Assembly (NCBI RefSeq): GCF_036378875.1
Contig: NZ_DASUVO010000168.1
Location: 1 to 64,000, forward strand
Length of the DNA stretch: 64,000 nucleotides
Source of the DNA: Actinophytocola sp036378875
GTDB taxonomy: Bacteria > Actinomycetota > Actinomycetes > Mycobacteriales > Pseudonocardiaceae
Reading direction: 5' to 3'
Below the pieces are notes generated by a model. The model worked only from the letters and a program-made list of their open reading frames with translations. It ran no database searches and had not been told where the DNA came from. Both the position numbers and the translations under genes were made by a program. Position 1 is the stretch's first letter. Every line of letters begins with the position of its first letter. Positions 48,851-58,124 of this stretch are shown one piece after another.

Positions 48851-51800
48851 TCAGCCCACCTGGTACGCGCGGATCACGGTCACGTCGGCCGTGTTCCCTT
48901 CCGTGTCGGTGGCCTTGGTGCGTAGCGAGACGAACCCGTCGGCCGGGTTGTCGAGCTGGGCCAGCCAGCGGTCGCCGTCACGGGTGACCGCCGCCTGTCG
49001 CCAGGTGGTGCCGTCGTCCGTGGAGTACTCCAGTGCCACGGTGTTGATCGTCGCCGGTCCGTCCTGCCTGGTGACCGTGACCGGCACGGACACCGGACCG
49101 GCCGGTGCTCGGTTGGTGATGTCCACCGGTGGTTCGGCGCGAACCGACAGCAACGGCAACGGGCTGTTGAACGGGCCCTGGATGAACCCGGACCGGAACG
49201 TCCACTCCGCACTGATCTTTGTGGACAGCGGCCACCATGCGGCGTCCCTCGTCACCTCGGTCACGAACCGGTAGTCGTGGGTGTTCTGGCCGACCCAGAA
49301 CGTGCCCTTCCCGGCCAGGTGCTGTGTGCCGAGGAGTTTGCCGCTCTGGTAGAGCGAAGTGGTGCCCGAGCTGGTCTCTTCCAGCTCCGGCGCCATGGCG
49401 TGACCGTCGGCGTCGGTGAAGAACGGCACGGTCACGTCCACTATTTCCTGTCTGCGGTAAGCCCACGGGTGGTTCTCGCCGAGTGAGCTCGTCGTCGTGC
49501 CGGTGAATCCCGGGCTGAGCACCGCGCGGTTCCACGACACCCGTGTCTCGCTCCCCGCCGCCAGTGTCACCTGCTGCCTGCGGAAGTCTTGGGCGGTTCC
49601 GACGTTCAGGTTCCAGGTGCCCGGCGTGAAGTACTCGACACGTTCCTGGCTCGGTCGGACCGGGACGTGGAACCCCACCCCGATGCTCGAGTAAGCGGTG
49701 ACGTAGGAGGCGCCGACGCGCGGTGGCGCGTCCGTGGTCTGTCCGTAGTAGCGGGTCCGTACGGCCGCGAGGTCCGCTGTGCGGACGGAGTGTGCGACTT
49801 CCGCGGGGATCTTGCCGTCGGCGGGGAAGGCCAGCTCGTAGCGTTCCTTCCCGCCTTCCCGTGAGGTCCAGGTGACCTCACCGCCGGCCTTGGCCACGTC
49901 CAGAAGCCGGCCGACATAGTCGGAAGGGACGTACAGCGCGGGAAAACCGTTGCGCTGGTGGCGTTTCCCCGACGACTGGACGCTGACCACCGCCGAGGCC
50001 GCCCCGGAGGCCGCCACGTTCGCGATTCGCTGGTCGATGTCCTCGTCCTCTTTGCTCACCTGGATGACGACCATCTTGCCGGTGGTGTCCACTCCGGACA
50101 GATCGTCCGGGGTGCCGCGTCCGCCGTCCACGACGTGTTCCCGGCGGGTGCCGGGCGACGGTTGGGTGTCCCACCAGCCTATGGGGATCTCGACGCGTGG
50201 CGCCGTTTCGGTGAACATCTCCATGTACGGCTCTTCCAGCCGGTAGGAGTTGGAGAAGTGGAAGGAAGGGGACGTCACGCCGGGTGTCGAGGCGGCGTAC
50301 ACCTGGGTGAACTGCGGATCGAACGGGAGGACCATGCCGACCCGGTCGGCCTCACCGGGGTTCTGCATGGACACGAGGACCTGTCCGATGCCGGCCCGCA
50401 CCTCCGGCCGGTCCACCTGCGCGGACACCCGCCGTGCCTGCCGCGCGTCGAACCTGATCGTGGTGTTGCGTTTCAGGTCCACCACCGGATGGGCCAGCAC
50501 GATCGCCTCGCCGTCGGCGCCCGCGAAGGACACCCACGCCGTGTACTTGCTCCTCGGCAGCCGATAAGTGGCGCCTGGCGCCGTGAACAACCGCTCGGTG
50601 GTCGCCTGGTCCACCAGGGCGAGCCCGTAGTCCGTCACCGGCTTGCCGTCCCGGTCGAGCACGGCGACACCGAGGTCGTAGGACTCGACCTCGTCCTGGA
50701 CCGACACCGGCGTGCGGCTGGTCCGCCCGTCAGCCGCTGTCGCGGTGAGCACGCCACCGTACTGGCCGGGCTGTCCCGACCTCGGCTTCGTGGTGATCGT
50801 CACCGACCCCTGCCCACCGGGCGCGATGGTCACCGTGTTGGCGGACAGCGTGGCCAAACCGCCTGGCGCGCCGGGTAGGTCCAGCGTCAGGGACAGTGTG
50901 ACCGGGCTCGTGCCGGTGTTCCGATAGGTCACGATGTCCTTGCGTGGCTTGGTGTTCGGCCACTTCAGGTTCGCGCTCACCGCCGCCGGGGACACCAGGA
51001 CGGTCGACGACACGGCGTGCGCGAGATCCGCTCGGCCGCTGCCGACCTCATACGCCCCGGCTCCGATCGGGGCGGCGGTGGACACCAGCGCGGCCTTGAT
51101 CTGGTCGCCGGTCCAGTCCGGGTGCTGCCCGGCGAGGATCGCCGCGGCTCCGGCGATGTGGGGCGACGCCATCGACGTGCCGGACATGCTGACGTGCGTG
51201 CCGCCTGCCTGTGCGGCGACGATGTCGCTGCCAGGTGCCGCGATCTCCGGCTTCATCGCGGCATCCTTCGGTCGCGGACCCCGGGTGGAGAATTCGGAGA
51301 CCGCGCCGGCCTTGGTTGTGCTGGCGACCGTGAGCGCCGCGTCCGCGGCGGCCGGCATACTGATCTTGCCGCGCGTGCCTTCGTTCCCCGCCGCGACCAC
51401 GAACAACGTCCCGTAGGCCGCGGAAAGTTCGTTCACCGCCTGAGAAACGGGATCGGTGCCGTCGCTCTCCATGTTCCCGCCGAGGCTCATGTTGACGACG
51501 TCGGCCTTCTGTTCGGCCGCCGCCCACCGCATGCCCGCGATGATGTCGTCCCACTGGCCGTAGCCGTCGTCGTCGAGGACCTTGCCGATCGCGAGCTTCG
51601 CGCCGGGTGCGACCCCGCGATACCTGGTGTCGCCGCTGGCGATGGTGGAGGCCACGTGTGTGCCGTGGCCGGCCCGGTCGTCGGTGTCGGGGCTGGCGGA
51701 GAAGTTCTTGCTGGTGGCCACTTTTCCGGCCAGATCGGGGTGATCGGCGTCCACCCCACTGTCCAGCACGGCGACCGTCACACCTTCGCCGGTGAAACCG

Positions 51801-52336
51801 GCCTCCCAGGCGGCGGGCGCGCCGATCTGCGGCACGCTGACATCCAGTGACGCGGAAAGCTTGGCGTTGAGCCAGACTTTGCCGCCGCTCGCGGTCAGCT
51901 CCCGCCAGTCCTTGCCTTTCTTCGGCGCCTGCACCGAGGCCAGACCGAGCATGTCGAACGTCCGCTCGGCTCGGAGCCCGGCCCTTTGCTGGACGAGCAG
52001 GGGCGTCGAGTCGGTGTGTGCGTCGTCGTACCGCTGCCTCAGCAAACCGGTGACGTTGAACAGCTCCCGGTCGAGCTGACCGCTCGCGACCAGCGGTTCG
52101 GCGTCGCCCGGGATCACGTACTCGTCGCCGTCGAGGGTCATCCTCGTGAAGGGGACCGGACGCTCCCGCGGCGCCGGGGTGATGCCGATGTCCTCGGTGA
52201 CGACATCTCCGGTGATCAGCGTGACCTGTCTACCCGCCGGCGCGGCTTCCGTCGGCGGGGCTGCCGTTGCTGGCGCGGCCGAGACGACAAGGCTGGCCAG
52301 AACCGTCAGTACGCAGGCTGATGCCCGTATTCGCAC
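48851..52336 (-). CDS. secreted S8 (subtilisin-like) serine protease with long C-terminal region
   Basis: A 1161-residue exported protease. GTG 52336 follows AAAGGACG and begins a signal peptide (ACVLTVLASLVVSAAPATA). A pro-region follows to about 165. The catalytic Asp is D192 (AVLDSGVDADHPDL), the His H224 (GHGTHVAST) and the Ser lies in SGTSMASPHIAGAAA. A further 700 residues form beta-rich and PA-like segments, ending in Ig-like repeats (TTWRQAAVTRDGDRWLAQL). ATG 52390 upstream lies before the ribosome site and is not used. A role in degrading external protein is likely. Confidence 0.92.
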   Translation of the reverse strand: MRIRASACVLTVLASLVVSAAPATAAPPTEAAPAGRQVTLITGDVVTEDIGITPAPRERPVPFTRMTLDGDEYVIPGDAEPLVASGQLDRELFNVTGLLRQRYDDAHTDSTPLLVQQRAGLRAERTFDMLGLASVQAPKKGKDWRELTASGGKVWLNAKLSASLDVSVPQIGAPAAWEAGFTGEGVTVAVLDSGVDADHPDLAGKVATSKNFSASPDTDDRAGHGTHVASTIASGDTRYRGVAPGAKLAIGKVLDDDGYGQWDDIIAGMRWAAAEQKADVVNMSLGGNMESDGTDPVSQAVNELSAAYGTLFVVAAGNEGTRGKISMPAAADAALTVASTTKAGAVSEFSTRGPRPKDAAMKPEIAAPGSDIVAAQAGGTHVSMSGTSMASPHIAGAAAILAGQHPDWTGDQIKAALVSTAAPIGAGAYEVGSGRADLAHAVSSTVLVSPAAVSANLKWPNTKPRKDIVTYRNTGTSPVTLSLTLDLPGAPGGLATLSANTVTIAPGGQGSVTITTKPRSGQPGQYGGVLTATAADGRTSRTPVSVQDEVESYDLGVAVLDRDGKPVTDYGLALVDQATTERLFTAPGATYRLPRSKYTAWVSFAGADGEAIVLAHPVVDLKRNTTIRFDARQARRVSAQVDRPEVRAGIGQVLVSMQNPGEADRVGMVLPFDPQFTQVYAASTPGVTSPSFHFSNSYRLEEPYMEMFTETAPRVEIPIGWWDTQPSPGTRREHVVDGGRGTPDDLSGVDTTGKMVVIQVSKEDEDIDQRIANVAASGAASAVVSVQSSGKRHQRNGFPALYVPSDYVGRLLDVAKAGGEVTWTSREGGKERYELAFPADGKIPAEVAHSVRTADLAAVRTRYYGQTTDAPPRVGASYVTAYSSIGVGFHVPVRPSQERVEYFTPGTWNLNVGTAQDFRRQQVTLAAGSETRVSWNRAVLSPGFTGTTTSSLGENHPWAYRRQEIVDVTVPFFTDADGHAMAPELEETSSGTTSLYQSGKLLGTQHLAGKGTFWVGQNTHDYRFVTEVTRDAAWWPLSTKISAEWTFRSGFIQGPFNSPLPLLSVRAEPPVDITNRAPAGPVSVPVTVTRQDGPATINTVALEYSTDDGTTWRQAAVTRDGDRWLAQLDNPADGFVSLRTKATDTEGNTADVTVIRAYQVG

Positions 52337-52394
52337 GTGGCGTCCTTTCGTAGGTGTCTCCATCCACCTATTGGCGGGACGCCGGTTCATGGTT

Positions 52395-52436
52395 CACGGG
52401 CCGTCCTCGATCGAAGCTCATCGAGGACGGCCCGTG
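52395..52436 (-). terminator. strong hairpin after the secreted protein gene
   Basis: CACGGGCCGTCCTCGAT pairs perfectly with ATCGAGGACGGCCCGTG over 17 bp around an 8-nt loop. It lies 4 nt beyond the stop of the minus-strand gene at 52441 and 58 bp before the protease start. Confidence 0.9.
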
Positions 52437-52440
52437 TCAC

Positions 52441-53730
52441 TCAGGGGCGATACGTGCTGTAGATGATGCGCTTGCCCTTGTGCTCGGTCACCGTCCAGAG
52501 CTCCTGGGTGGCAGGCCAGTACGACAGGTCCTCGACGCCGATCGCGACATTGAACTCGTCGCTGTCGTTGGTCAGTACACCCGTGCTCCCGCCGCCGGAG
52601 GGAACCGCGACCTGGAGGTGCCCTGGACCGGTGTCCCCGCCGCCGGTGCTGTGCATGTACCAGCGATTATTGGTCGAGACCAGTCCCTGCACCTTTGGCT
52701 TGGGCAGCCGGTAGGCGCTGGTCGCCTTCCAGGTCCCGTCCGTGCCCGGCAGCCCGGTCTCGTCGTTCATCGGCCAGCGCGCCACTCGGCCGTTGAGGTT
52801 CGGGTCGTTCTGGTCGGCGCAGTACTCGCCGGTGACCAGCGTGTTCGGCGTCGTGCTGCGATCCAGCCCCACGTAGGAGAACTTCTGCGGCCCAGCGGCG
52901 TTGCACTTGTGGTCGGGTGGGAAATCGGCCAGGCCGTCCGGGTTCGAGTAGCCGTAGATCTGCGGCATGACATAGCGGTAGCCGTAGCTGTAGTACTTGT
53001 TGTTCTGCCTGCCGATCTTGCCGGAGTCCTCGACGTCACCGTTGGAGGCGGACTTGATGTCGAAGATGTAGCGCATGTCGAACACCCGGATGCCGCGCAC
53101 GGTGTCGACCACGTACAGGAAGTTGCCGTACCAGACGATTCCGCCGGCATGGACGCTGCCGCCAGTCCCCTTCTGCGGCGTGGTGACCGGCTCGTAGGAC
53201 GGGTTGTCGTTGACGTTCATGTACGGGTAGACCAGCAGGACGTGCTGGTAGTTACCGGTGGCGACGTCCAGGAACGACACCCGCACACCCTTGACCGGAT
53301 CGGTCTGTTTGTCGTACCAACTGACCAGGATGGCCTGCTTCTCACCCCACCACTGGTCCGCCTGCGCGTCGGCGACCGTGGTGACGCCCTGCGGGAACCA
53401 CTCCTCGGTGTCCCGGTCCCCGTCGGTGAAACAGAACTTCCGCAGCACCGGCAGGGTCATGGTGCTCAACGCCGACGAGGTGCAGGCGGCGCCCTTCGGG
53501 GCGTCGTCCCGGTTCGCCTGCAGAAGGATGTTCTGCACGCCCAGTTTGGGCAGCTGCTCGTCCAGCCGGCTGACGACCGCGGGAAGCAAGGTGTTGGTCG
53601 GCACCAGCTGGAAGTCCGAGAGCGACGGGGGTGTTGCCGGCGCCGCCACGGCTGGCTGAGCAGCCGTGACCAGGGACGCCACCACGGCGGCGGATAGTGT
53701 CAATGCGGAAAACACACGCCGTTTCCCCAT
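52441..53730 (-). CDS. secreted protein of unknown function (429 aa)
   Basis: ATG 53730 follows GAAGGAGG. A signal peptide is clear (VFSALTLSAAVVASLVTAAQPAVAA). The body has recurring Trp/Tyr-rich strands (VWYGNFLYVVDTVRGIRVFD, NNRWYMHSTGGGD, VEDLSYWPATQELWTVTEH), suggesting a beta-propeller, with several Cys. No catalytic motif or known family stands out. It is probably conserved in actinomycetes. Its own hairpin terminator follows. Confidence 0.78.
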   Translation of the reverse strand: MGKRRVFSALTLSAAVVASLVTAAQPAVAAPATPPSLSDFQLVPTNTLLPAVVSRLDEQLPKLGVQNILLQANRDDAPKGAACTSSALSTMTLPVLRKFCFTDGDRDTEEWFPQGVTTVADAQADQWWGEKQAILVSWYDKQTDPVKGVRVSFLDVATGNYQHVLLVYPYMNVNDNPSYEPVTTPQKGTGGSVHAGGIVWYGNFLYVVDTVRGIRVFDMRYIFDIKSASNGDVEDSGKIGRQNNKYYSYGYRYVMPQIYGYSNPDGLADFPPDHKCNAAGPQKFSYVGLDRSTTPNTLVTGEYCADQNDPNLNGRVARWPMNDETGLPGTDGTWKATSAYRLPKPKVQGLVSTNNRWYMHSTGGGDTGPGHLQVAVPSGGGSTGVLTNDSDEFNVAIGVEDLSYWPATQELWTVTEHKGKRIIYSTYRP

Positions 53731-53752
53731 GTACGAACCTCCTTCACGTCAT

Positions 53753-53770
53753 GTCCGGGATCTTCCGGAC
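53753..53770 (-). terminator. hairpin between hydrolase and secreted protein genes
   Basis: GTCCGG-GATCTT-CCGGAC, 6-bp perfect arms, 9 nt after the hydrolase stop. Weak alone; it could also be an operator for the gene starting at 53730. Confidence 0.4.
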
Positions 53771-53779
53771 CGGAAAGCA

Positions 53780-55192
53780 CTACGGCAGGAGCAGACCCCA
53801 GTTCAGGGCCCACGGCACGAACACCGCGCCCCCGGCGAGGAGCAGCCCGAGACGTGTCCGGTGGACTGTGGACAGTTCGGTCCTTGCTCGCCAGGACACC
53901 ACGATCGTGGTCACGGTGGCGGCAACTACGCCGAGTGCCAGGAGCTGCAGCACGAGCCACGGCACCGGTCGGCCCAGCACCACCACGCCAATGCTTTTCG
54001 CTCCTGTGGACGCCAGATAGCCTAGGTAACCGAACAGTCCCAGCACGCTCAACAGTCCTGTTGTTGCCAGCCAGCGTGCCGGTCGCCGGGCCGGTGGCGC
54101 GTCGCGATGCCCGCGCAGTCGCCGGACCACCGCGCTCACGCCGTAACCCGCGAACGCCAGCAGGAGCACGGCGACCGCGGCCACCTGCACCCAGGGCGAC
54201 CCGGCCTCGACCGGCTCACTGTGACGGTCCTGTTGCGACGGTTGGCCGATGCTGGCGGCCGGCGGTCCCGCTGCGAGGCCGGAGACCCAGGAACCCACCT
54301 GCTCCAGATAGTCCGGCGAGATCTCGTCTCGCCGGACAAAACCGTCCGGTGACACGCGCATCGTGTGATCGGCGCCCGGGATGGCCCGCAACGTGTAGTG
54401 GTCGTTGCCGCCTCGGTCGAACGACTCCTGGAAGACGCGCATGCTCTCGGCTCCCGGGATCACCCGGTCGAGCTCTCCCCACAGCCCGAGAACCGGCTGG
54501 TTGACCCGTGTCAGCACCGGCACCGGGTCGTACCCGGACTCGGGAAACATGCCAGCGCCGACAAGCAGGCCCAGCGTGGTGCGCGAGACGGTGTCCCGCA
54601 GGGAGCCGGACACCCCGGCGGCGGCGAGACGGTTGACGAGGTTCCACGACTGTTGCCGTTCTGGCGAAACCCCGGGCCCGCCGACGATCACCACGAAGGC
54701 CACGTCGGCGGACCGCGACGCCGCCAGCGGCGCGACCCAGCCGCCCTCGCTGACACCCCAGAGCCCGGTCATGGCGGGGTCGACGTCCGGGCGGGAGCCC
54801 AGTGCCCGGAGCCCGGCGAGCGCGTCGTCCGCCAGCAAGGAGAAGTCGAGGTCGAGTTTGGACGGCGGGCGCCGCTTGTCGTAGATCAGCGTCACGATGC
54901 CGGAACGCGCGAAGGCTTCCGCCTCCTCGCGGTAGCCCTCCCGCGTGACGCGGCCGGAACCGTGCACCATCACCATGCCCGGCCGGCGTGTGCTCGAGGC
55001 GGTCGCCGGCGCGATGACCGTGCCGTGCAGGGCCAGCTCGCCGCTGGTGAACGTGATGTCCTCTTCGATCAGTCCGGCCGGTGCGGCCGACGCGGAAGAC
55101 AAGGGCAGCAACACCATCAGGCACGGTGTCGCGAGGAACGCCAACAGCATGCTCAGGGCACGCCGGAACGGCGAGTTGCGTTCGGGGAGCAC
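53780..55192 (-). CDS. alpha/beta hydrolase with C-terminal membrane region
   Basis: A 470-residue protein. GTG 55192 follows GGAGAGGAGAG. A signal or first membrane helix (MLLAFLATPCLMVLLPL) is followed by a hydrolase domain: oxyanion part VMVHGSGRVTREGY, nucleophile elbow LWGVSEGGW with Ser, acid region GLWGELDRVIPGAE and His in GADHTMR. After residue about 310, three to four membrane helices follow (VAAVAVLLLAFAGYGVSAV, TTGLLSVLGLFGYLGYL, LLALGVVAATVTTIVV). The catalytic part is probably outside the cell. Substrate unknown. A transcriptional hairpin precedes it at 55268. Confidence 0.82.
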   Translation of the reverse strand: MLPERNSPFRRALSMLLAFLATPCLMVLLPLSSASAAPAGLIEEDITFTSGELALHGTVIAPATASSTRRPGMVMVHGSGRVTREGYREEAEAFARSGIVTLIYDKRRPPSKLDLDFSLLADDALAGLRALGSRPDVDPAMTGLWGVSEGGWVAPLAASRSADVAFVVIVGGPGVSPERQQSWNLVNRLAAAGVSGSLRDTVSRTTLGLLVGAGMFPESGYDPVPVLTRVNQPVLGLWGELDRVIPGAESMRVFQESFDRGGNDHYTLRAIPGADHTMRVSPDGFVRRDEISPDYLEQVGSWVSGLAAGPPAASIGQPSQQDRHSEPVEAGSPWVQVAAVAVLLLAFAGYGVSAVVRRLRGHRDAPPARRPARWLATTGLLSVLGLFGYLGYLASTGAKSIGVVVLGRPVPWLVLQLLALGVVAATVTTIVVSWRARTELSTVHRTRLGLLLAGGAVFVPWALNWGLLLP

Positions 55193-55230
55193 AGATGCTC
55201 TCCTCTCCACGGAGGTTGTGTGTACGAGGA

Positions 55231-55248
55231 CACGCCGAATCCGGCGTG
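55231..55248. promoter_or_regulatory. small inverted repeat before the hydrolase gene
   Basis: CACGCCG-AATC-CGGCGTG lies between the ArsR terminator and the hydrolase start, 39 nt upstream of the GTG. A possible operator or attenuator. Confidence 0.35.
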
Positions 55249-55267
55249 GTACTACGGCTTCCGCCCT

Positions 55268-55303
55268 TCCGGGGCCGTCGAGTGGCAGCTCGGCGGCCCC
55301 GGA
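55268..55303 (-). terminator. strong hairpin after the ArsR-type gene
   Basis: TCCGGGGCCGTCGAG pairs with CTCGGCGGCCCCGGA over 15 bp with one T:G, loop of 6. It lies 4 nt beyond the ArsR-gene stop on the minus strand. Confidence 0.85.
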
Positions 55304-55307
55304 CCAA

Positions 55308-55877
55308 TCAGGGTTGGTCGCCGCGATCGGGCACCGGGAAGGCGAAGAAGCGGGCGGCGATGAGCCGGGCGTCCGCGGGTGTTTCCGCCTCCGGTCGTTG
55401 GTAGCGCTTGAGCAGCGCCATGTACTCGTCGAAGAACTCGTGCAGCTCGGGCAGGGTCAGGCGCAGCGACCCTCGGGAGTACGGCAGCACGTCCGCCCAC
55501 TCGCCCAACTCCGCCCGGTTGGCCAGGAAGCTGGCGAACAGTTCCTGGTCGGCGGCCAGCTTGAGCTGGTTCAGCTGGTCGACGAGGGCGCGGATCTCCG
55601 GATCCTGTGCCTGCCGAGGAAAGCGCAGGTCCTTTGCGGGCGAGCGCCACCACCGCTCCCGGCCGTGGGCCCGCTCCGGCACCTCCTCGATGAAGCCGTG
55701 CCTGGCCAGCATCCGGAGGTGATAACTGGTGGCCCCGCTGCTTTCCCCCAGCGCTTTGCCCAGGATGCTGGCCGTCGCGGGCCCGTGCTGCCCCAGATGC
55801 CGCAGGATCCGCTGGCGCAACGGATGCGCGAGCGTCCGCAGCTCGTCGACATCGGAGATCTCACGAGGAGTCGTCAC
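55308..55877 (-). CDS. ArsR-type (HTH_20) transcriptional regulator
   Basis: A 189-residue regulator. The winged helix is at about 8-85 (LRTLAHPLRQRILRHLGQHG, SSGATSYHLRMLARHGFIEE, RWWRSPAKDLRF), with a C-terminal helical region (LAADQELFASFLANRAELG, LHEFFDEYMALLKRYQ). GTG 55877 is used because the family start MTTPREISDVDELRTLAHPL fits and longer frames cross the operator. A perfect 20-bp palindrome lies 15 nt upstream, so it probably represses itself. No metal-binding Cys motif is seen, so the effector is not likely a metal. Confidence 0.88.
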   Translation of the reverse strand: MTTPREISDVDELRTLAHPLRQRILRHLGQHGPATASILGKALGESSGATSYHLRMLARHGFIEEVPERAHGRERWWRSPAKDLRFPRQAQDPEIRALVDQLNQLKLAADQELFASFLANRAELGEWADVLPYSRGSLRLTLPELHEFFDEYMALLKRYQRPEAETPADARLIAARFFAFPVPDRGDQP

Positions 55878-55892
55878 GGTGCAAAGGTATCC

Positions 55893-55912
55893 TTGCAAAG
55901 GATCCTTTGCAA
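55893..55912. promoter_or_regulatory. perfect 20-bp operator palindrome
   Basis: TTGCAAAGGATCCTTTGCAA, fully symmetric, with a third half-site TGCAAAGG at 55880-55887 in direct repeat. It overlaps the promoter region of the ArsR-type gene and lies 73 bp before the DUF3072 gene on the plus strand. Confidence 0.8.
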
Positions 55913-55985
55913 CCGTTCGGTTCGTGGGGTGTAGACAGCGGAAGGGCTGGGTAAGTCGAACGAGAGTTCGAGGAGAGGAGGAGTC

Positions 55986-56192
55986 GTGGTCACTCCGGTA
56001 CCGGACAAGGACCCAGATGAGTGGGTGACGGGAGAGGAGCCGATGACCGGACCGCAGGAGTCCTACCTGCACACGCTGGCTCGGGAGGCCGGCGTCGAGG
56101 TCCCGGGCGGGCTCACGAAGGCCCAGGCGTCCGAGCTGATCGACGAACTGCAGGTACGTACCGGCCGCGGTGTCGCCGGCGGTAGCGGCTAG
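55986..56192 (+). CDS. DUF3072-family small protein
   Basis: A 68-residue protein. DPDEWVTGEEPMTGPQESYL and LTKAQASELIDELQ match DUF3072, a short actinobacterial family of unknown role. GTG 55986 follows GAGGAGGAGTC. Divergent from the ArsR-type gene; its 3' end overlaps the small membrane-protein gene by 4 nt. Confidence 0.88.
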   Translation: MVTPVPDKDPDEWVTGEEPMTGPQESYLHTLAREAGVEVPGGLTKAQASELIDELQVRTGRGVAGGSG

Positions 56193-56413
56193 TCGCGGGG
56201 CCGCTTCGCCATCGACGCCTGCACGAGGACCAGCGCGGGCCCGATCAGACCCATGATCAAACTGCTGCTCAGGGCGTCCGGATGCCACTGCCAGTCGTGC
56301 ATCGCCAACCGGACCAGGAGGTTGAGCGGCACCACGGCCGCGTACAGGACCAGCATCAGGACCGTGATGCGTTTCCACCGCGCCTGCCGCCGCATCCACG
56401 ATAGCGGTGTCAT
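56189..56413 (-). CDS. small two-helix membrane protein
   Basis: A 74-residue protein with two hydrophobic segments (ITVLMLVLYAAVVPLNLLV and SLIMGLIGPALVLVQASM) and basic ends. ATG 56413 follows GGGGGCG. No family recognised; the shape resembles the many short DUF2798-like proteins, with low certainty. Confidence 0.65.
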   Translation of the reverse strand: MTPLSWMRRQARWKRITVLMLVLYAAVVPLNLLVRLAMHDWQWHPDALSSSLIMGLIGPALVLVQASMAKRPRD

Positions 56414-56483
56414 GTCGCCCCCGGCGGCTGATCAGGTTCCACCCGTGGGATATCCCGAAACAGCCGTACCAACCCAGCGAAAG

Positions 56484-56518
56484 GGCAGCGGGGGACCGGA
56501 TCGCGGCCCCCCGCTGCC
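56484..56518 (-). terminator. strong hairpin after the chitinase gene
   Basis: GGCAGCGGGGG pairs with CCCCCGCTGCC over 11 bp around a 13-nt loop, 7 nt beyond the chitinase stop on the minus strand, followed by CTTTCG in that direction. Confidence 0.85.
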
Positions 56519-56525
56519 TCCCCTT

Positions 56526-58067
56526 CTAGAACCCCGCGGTGATGCGCGTGAAGTCCCAGTTGTTCTGGGCTATTCCACTGCAGTTGCTCACCACGCCGCC
56601 TCCCGGACAAGGGCGGTCTCGGTTGACGGACCAGAACGCGAGCCGGGCGAGCCCGCGTGCCTTGGCCCAGTCACGGATCTGTGTCCACGTGGCCACCGAC
56701 GTCATCTCCTGCTGGTCGGAGAGACCGTTCATGCCCGAGATGCCCATGTGCTGGTACGCCTGGGCATCCGTCCACCCGAACACCGACTTCAGCTTGTTCT
56801 TCAAGCCCTCCGACGCGTTGACGGTGTCGTTGTAGATGTTCGAGCTGCCGAAGTCGAACGGCATGATCGTGAACACGTCGATGTTCGCCTGCAGCGCCCC
56901 GGCCCGTTCGATCAGGCGGTTGCCGAAGAAGTTCGGGCCGCTGGTCGTGGTGCCGAACGTGACGATCGTCTGGATGCCGGGGTTGTTCTGCTTGACGATC
57001 TTCAACGCGTTCAGGATCCGGTCCTGCACGGTCTCGTTCTCGAACTCGTCCGAGTTCTCGATGTCGATGTCGATCGCCTTGAGGCCGTAGGCGTTGATCA
57101 CCTGCTGGTACGCGCCGGCCAGCGCCTGCGGCGTCGAGCAGTTCGGGCCCAGCTTGTTGCCGCTCCACCCGCCGAACGACGGCACGATGTCACCGCCGGC
57201 CGCGCGGATCGAGTTGATCGTCTGCTGGTCCACGCCACCGGTCAGCGGCCGGGTCGAGTCCCACGCCGGCGTGCAGCCGCCACCGGACAGCACGAACGCC
57301 ATCGTGAACCACCGGACACCGGTCGCCGACATCACCGAGCTCACGGCCGGCGGGTCGCCCCAACCCATGTACAGGTACGGCGCGCCCCGGCCGCCGGCCG
57401 TCGGGCAGCCCGTGGTCGTGCCGGTGACCGAAGCACTGCGGCCCGACTCGCCGGCGCTGTTGTACGCCACGACCGCGTAGGTGTGGGTCGTGCACGCGGC
57501 GAGCCCGCTGATCGTCGTGGACGTGCCGGTCACCGTGGCCCGGACACTCGTGCCCTCGTACACCCGGTACCCGGTGACGGTGCCGGACGAGCCACCCCAC
57601 GACAGCGAGATCGAGGAGCCGGTCGTGCCGGTGACCGACGGGGTGCCCGGCGTGCTCGGTGCGCCGGGGTTGCCACCGCCGCCGTCGCACGGGTCGCCGT
57701 TGAAGCGGCAGTTCTGGATTCCGGAGAAGTTGCCAGGACTCCCGTTGAACCCGAAGGTCGTGCTCGTGCCGGCCGCGAGCGTCGGCGCCCAGGTCGGGTT
57801 GCTGAACACGTGGTGCTGGCCGCTGCCGGTGTGCCGCGCGTCCCAGAACGTCGGGATCGAGAAGCCGCCGGGCAGGTCGAACTCGATGGTCCAGCCGTTC
57901 AGCGCCGAGCCGGACGAGTTGGTGACGGTGAACTTGCCCTCGAAGCCCGAGCCCCAGTCGGACACCTTGGTGAACGTGGCGGTCAACCCGGGCGCGGCAC
58001 TCGCGGGTGCTGTGACCAGGCCTAATAACAGGCCGGCCGCCGCCAGCCCGGTGAGCCATCTACGCAT
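56526..58067 (-). CDS. secreted GH18 chitinase with CBM2 and fibronectin III domains
   Basis: A 513-residue exported enzyme. Order: signal peptide about 1-24, CBM2 carbohydrate-binding domain about 26-125 (two Cys, WxxxFEGxF pattern and exposed Trp), Gly/Pro linker, one Fn3 domain about 140-220, and a GH18 domain from about 228. Catalytic residues are D333, D335 and E337 (AIDIDIEN). It hydrolyses chitin. ATG 58067 follows GAAGGAGTTCCAACG. Two dre-type sites upstream indicate DasR control by N-acetylglucosamine. Confidence 0.93.
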   Translation of the reverse strand: MRRWLTGLAAAGLLLGLVTAPASAAPGLTATFTKVSDWGSGFEGKFTVTNSSGSALNGWTIEFDLPGGFSIPTFWDARHTGSGQHHVFSNPTWAPTLAAGTSTTFGFNGSPGNFSGIQNCRFNGDPCDGGGGNPGAPSTPGTPSVTGTTGSSISLSWGGSSGTVTGYRVYEGTSVRATVTGTSTTISGLAACTTHTYAVVAYNSAGESGRSASVTGTTTGCPTAGGRGAPYLYMGWGDPPAVSSVMSATGVRWFTMAFVLSGGGCTPAWDSTRPLTGGVDQQTINSIRAAGGDIVPSFGGWSGNKLGPNCSTPQALAGAYQQVINAYGLKAIDIDIENSDEFENETVQDRILNALKIVKQNNPGIQTIVTFGTTTSGPNFFGNRLIERAGALQANIDVFTIMPFDFGSSNIYNDTVNASEGLKNKLKSVFGWTDAQAYQHMGISGMNGLSDQQEMTSVATWTQIRDWAKARGLARLAFWSVNRDRPCPGGGVVSNCSGIAQNNWDFTRITAGF

Positions 58068-58124
58068 CGTTGGAACTCCTTCGCGCAGGGAACGAAGAGC
58101 ACCGTGGATCTCCCGACCTCAGTT

